From: Desulfosporosinus sp. Sb-LF
GTDB taxonomy: Bacteria > Bacillota > Desulfitobacteriia > Desulfitobacteriales > Desulfitobacteriaceae
Length of the DNA stretch: 64,000 nt
Assembly: GCF_004766055.1 (NCBI RefSeq)
Contig: NZ_SPQR01000005.1
Coordinates: 124,001-188,000 of the forward strand
Reading direction: 5' to 3'
Position numbers and translations under genes: made by a program. Each line of letters begins with the position of its first letter. The first letter of the stretch is position 1. Shown one piece after another: positions 63,735 to 64,000 of this stretch. The notes beneath the pieces are model-generated. The model searched no databases. It saw nothing but the letters and a program-made list of their open reading frames with translations, and was not told the origin of the DNA.

Positions 63735-64000
63735 ATGAAAAATGTAGCAGACAGAAAACCTTTGATTGCAGATATATCTCTTTTATTAGTTGCTTTAATC
63801 TGGGGAGGAGGTTTTATAGCTGCCAAAGTTGCATTATCTTGTATTACACCATTTTATCTACTGGCCTTTAGATTCATATGTTCTGGGTTACTTCTGAGCG
63901 CTATATTCTTTAAAAAAATAAGAAAAATTAATAAGCAAAGTATATTATCAGGTGTTGTCTTGGGAATAATTCTGTATGTTGGGCAAGCATTTCAAACTAT
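63735..64000 (+). CDS. EamA/DMT-family transporter, cut by the window edge
   Basis: First 88 codons of a drug/metabolite transporter: MKNVADRKPLIADISLLLVA, LIWGGGFIAAKVALSCITPF, YLLAFRFICSGLLLSAIFF and SGVVLGIILYVGQAFQT. The start W-G-G-G-F and the R-F in TM2 are usual for EamA domains. GAGGGGGAT precedes ATG 63735. The rest lies outside the window. Divergent from the XRE-cupin regulator. Confidence 0.9.
   Translation, partial: MKNVADRKPLIADISLLLVALIWGGGFIAAKVALSCITPFYLLAFRFICSGLLLSAIFFKKIRKINKQSILSGVVLGIILYVGQAFQT

Overview
The window looks like the chromosome of an anaerobic low-GC Firmicute of the Peptococcaceae, close to Desulfosporosinus or Desulfitobacterium. The grounds are the content: four corrinoid proteins, two reductive activators of corrinoid proteins (RACo), an MttB/MtrH glycine-betaine demethylation operon ordered as I recall the mtg locus of Desulfitobacterium hafniense, formate-tetrahydrofolate ligase, and strong Shine-Dalgarno sites. 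Genus is an inference; no rRNA is present.

Layout. 1-100: possible end of an IS200/IS605-type element. 0.1-5.5 kb: a minus-strand cluster (H-protein-like lipoyl carrier, dihydrolipoyl dehydrogenase, glutaredoxin fused to a degenerate radical-SAM fold, cytosolic arylsulfotransferase-like propeller) with a divergent LysR regulator. 5.8-11.5 kb: hybrid histidine kinase, CheR and receiver-PAS-kinase. 11.8-22.5 kb: a methyl-transfer locus (fhs, two corrinoid proteins, GPH-type symporter, a 47-codon gene, UroD-type methyltransferase, methyl-THF methyltransferase, RACo, GntR regulator). Three of its promoters share a TTGACA/17-bp/-10 layout followed by a TGTATATACA palindrome. 22.6-29.6 kb: a sigma-54 activator facing a DoxX gene with a consensus -24/-12 promoter, then a NorC/NorB nitric oxide reductase operon with an FMN glutamate-synthase-like protein and ThpR.

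29.8-43.3 kb: a quaternary-amine locus. A PocR-AraC regulator and a corrinoid protein converge on a long minus-strand operon (MtrH-type, MttB-type, corrinoid protein, BCCT transporter, two DUF1638 proteins, second RACo). Behind it lies an OpuA-type ABC importer. The mtg and opu operons carry the same 23-bp upstream element, so betaine import and demethylation are probably co-regulated. Betaine or methoxyl methyl groups would pass from substrate to corrinoid protein to tetrahydrofolate, with RACo rescuing oxidised cobalt.

43.4-64 kb: an accessory region with an RND efflux pair, small FMN split-barrel proteins, tRNA-Lys, a siroheme nitrite/sulfite reductase, an orphan DltD, UppP, a MacB-type permease without its ATPase, and an XRE-cupin regulator facing an EamA transporter cut by the window edge. 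Between these lie many decayed genes (EamA, HD-GYP, FMN-binding, endonuclease III, serine recombinase, DUF3795), which mark it as a region of turnover.
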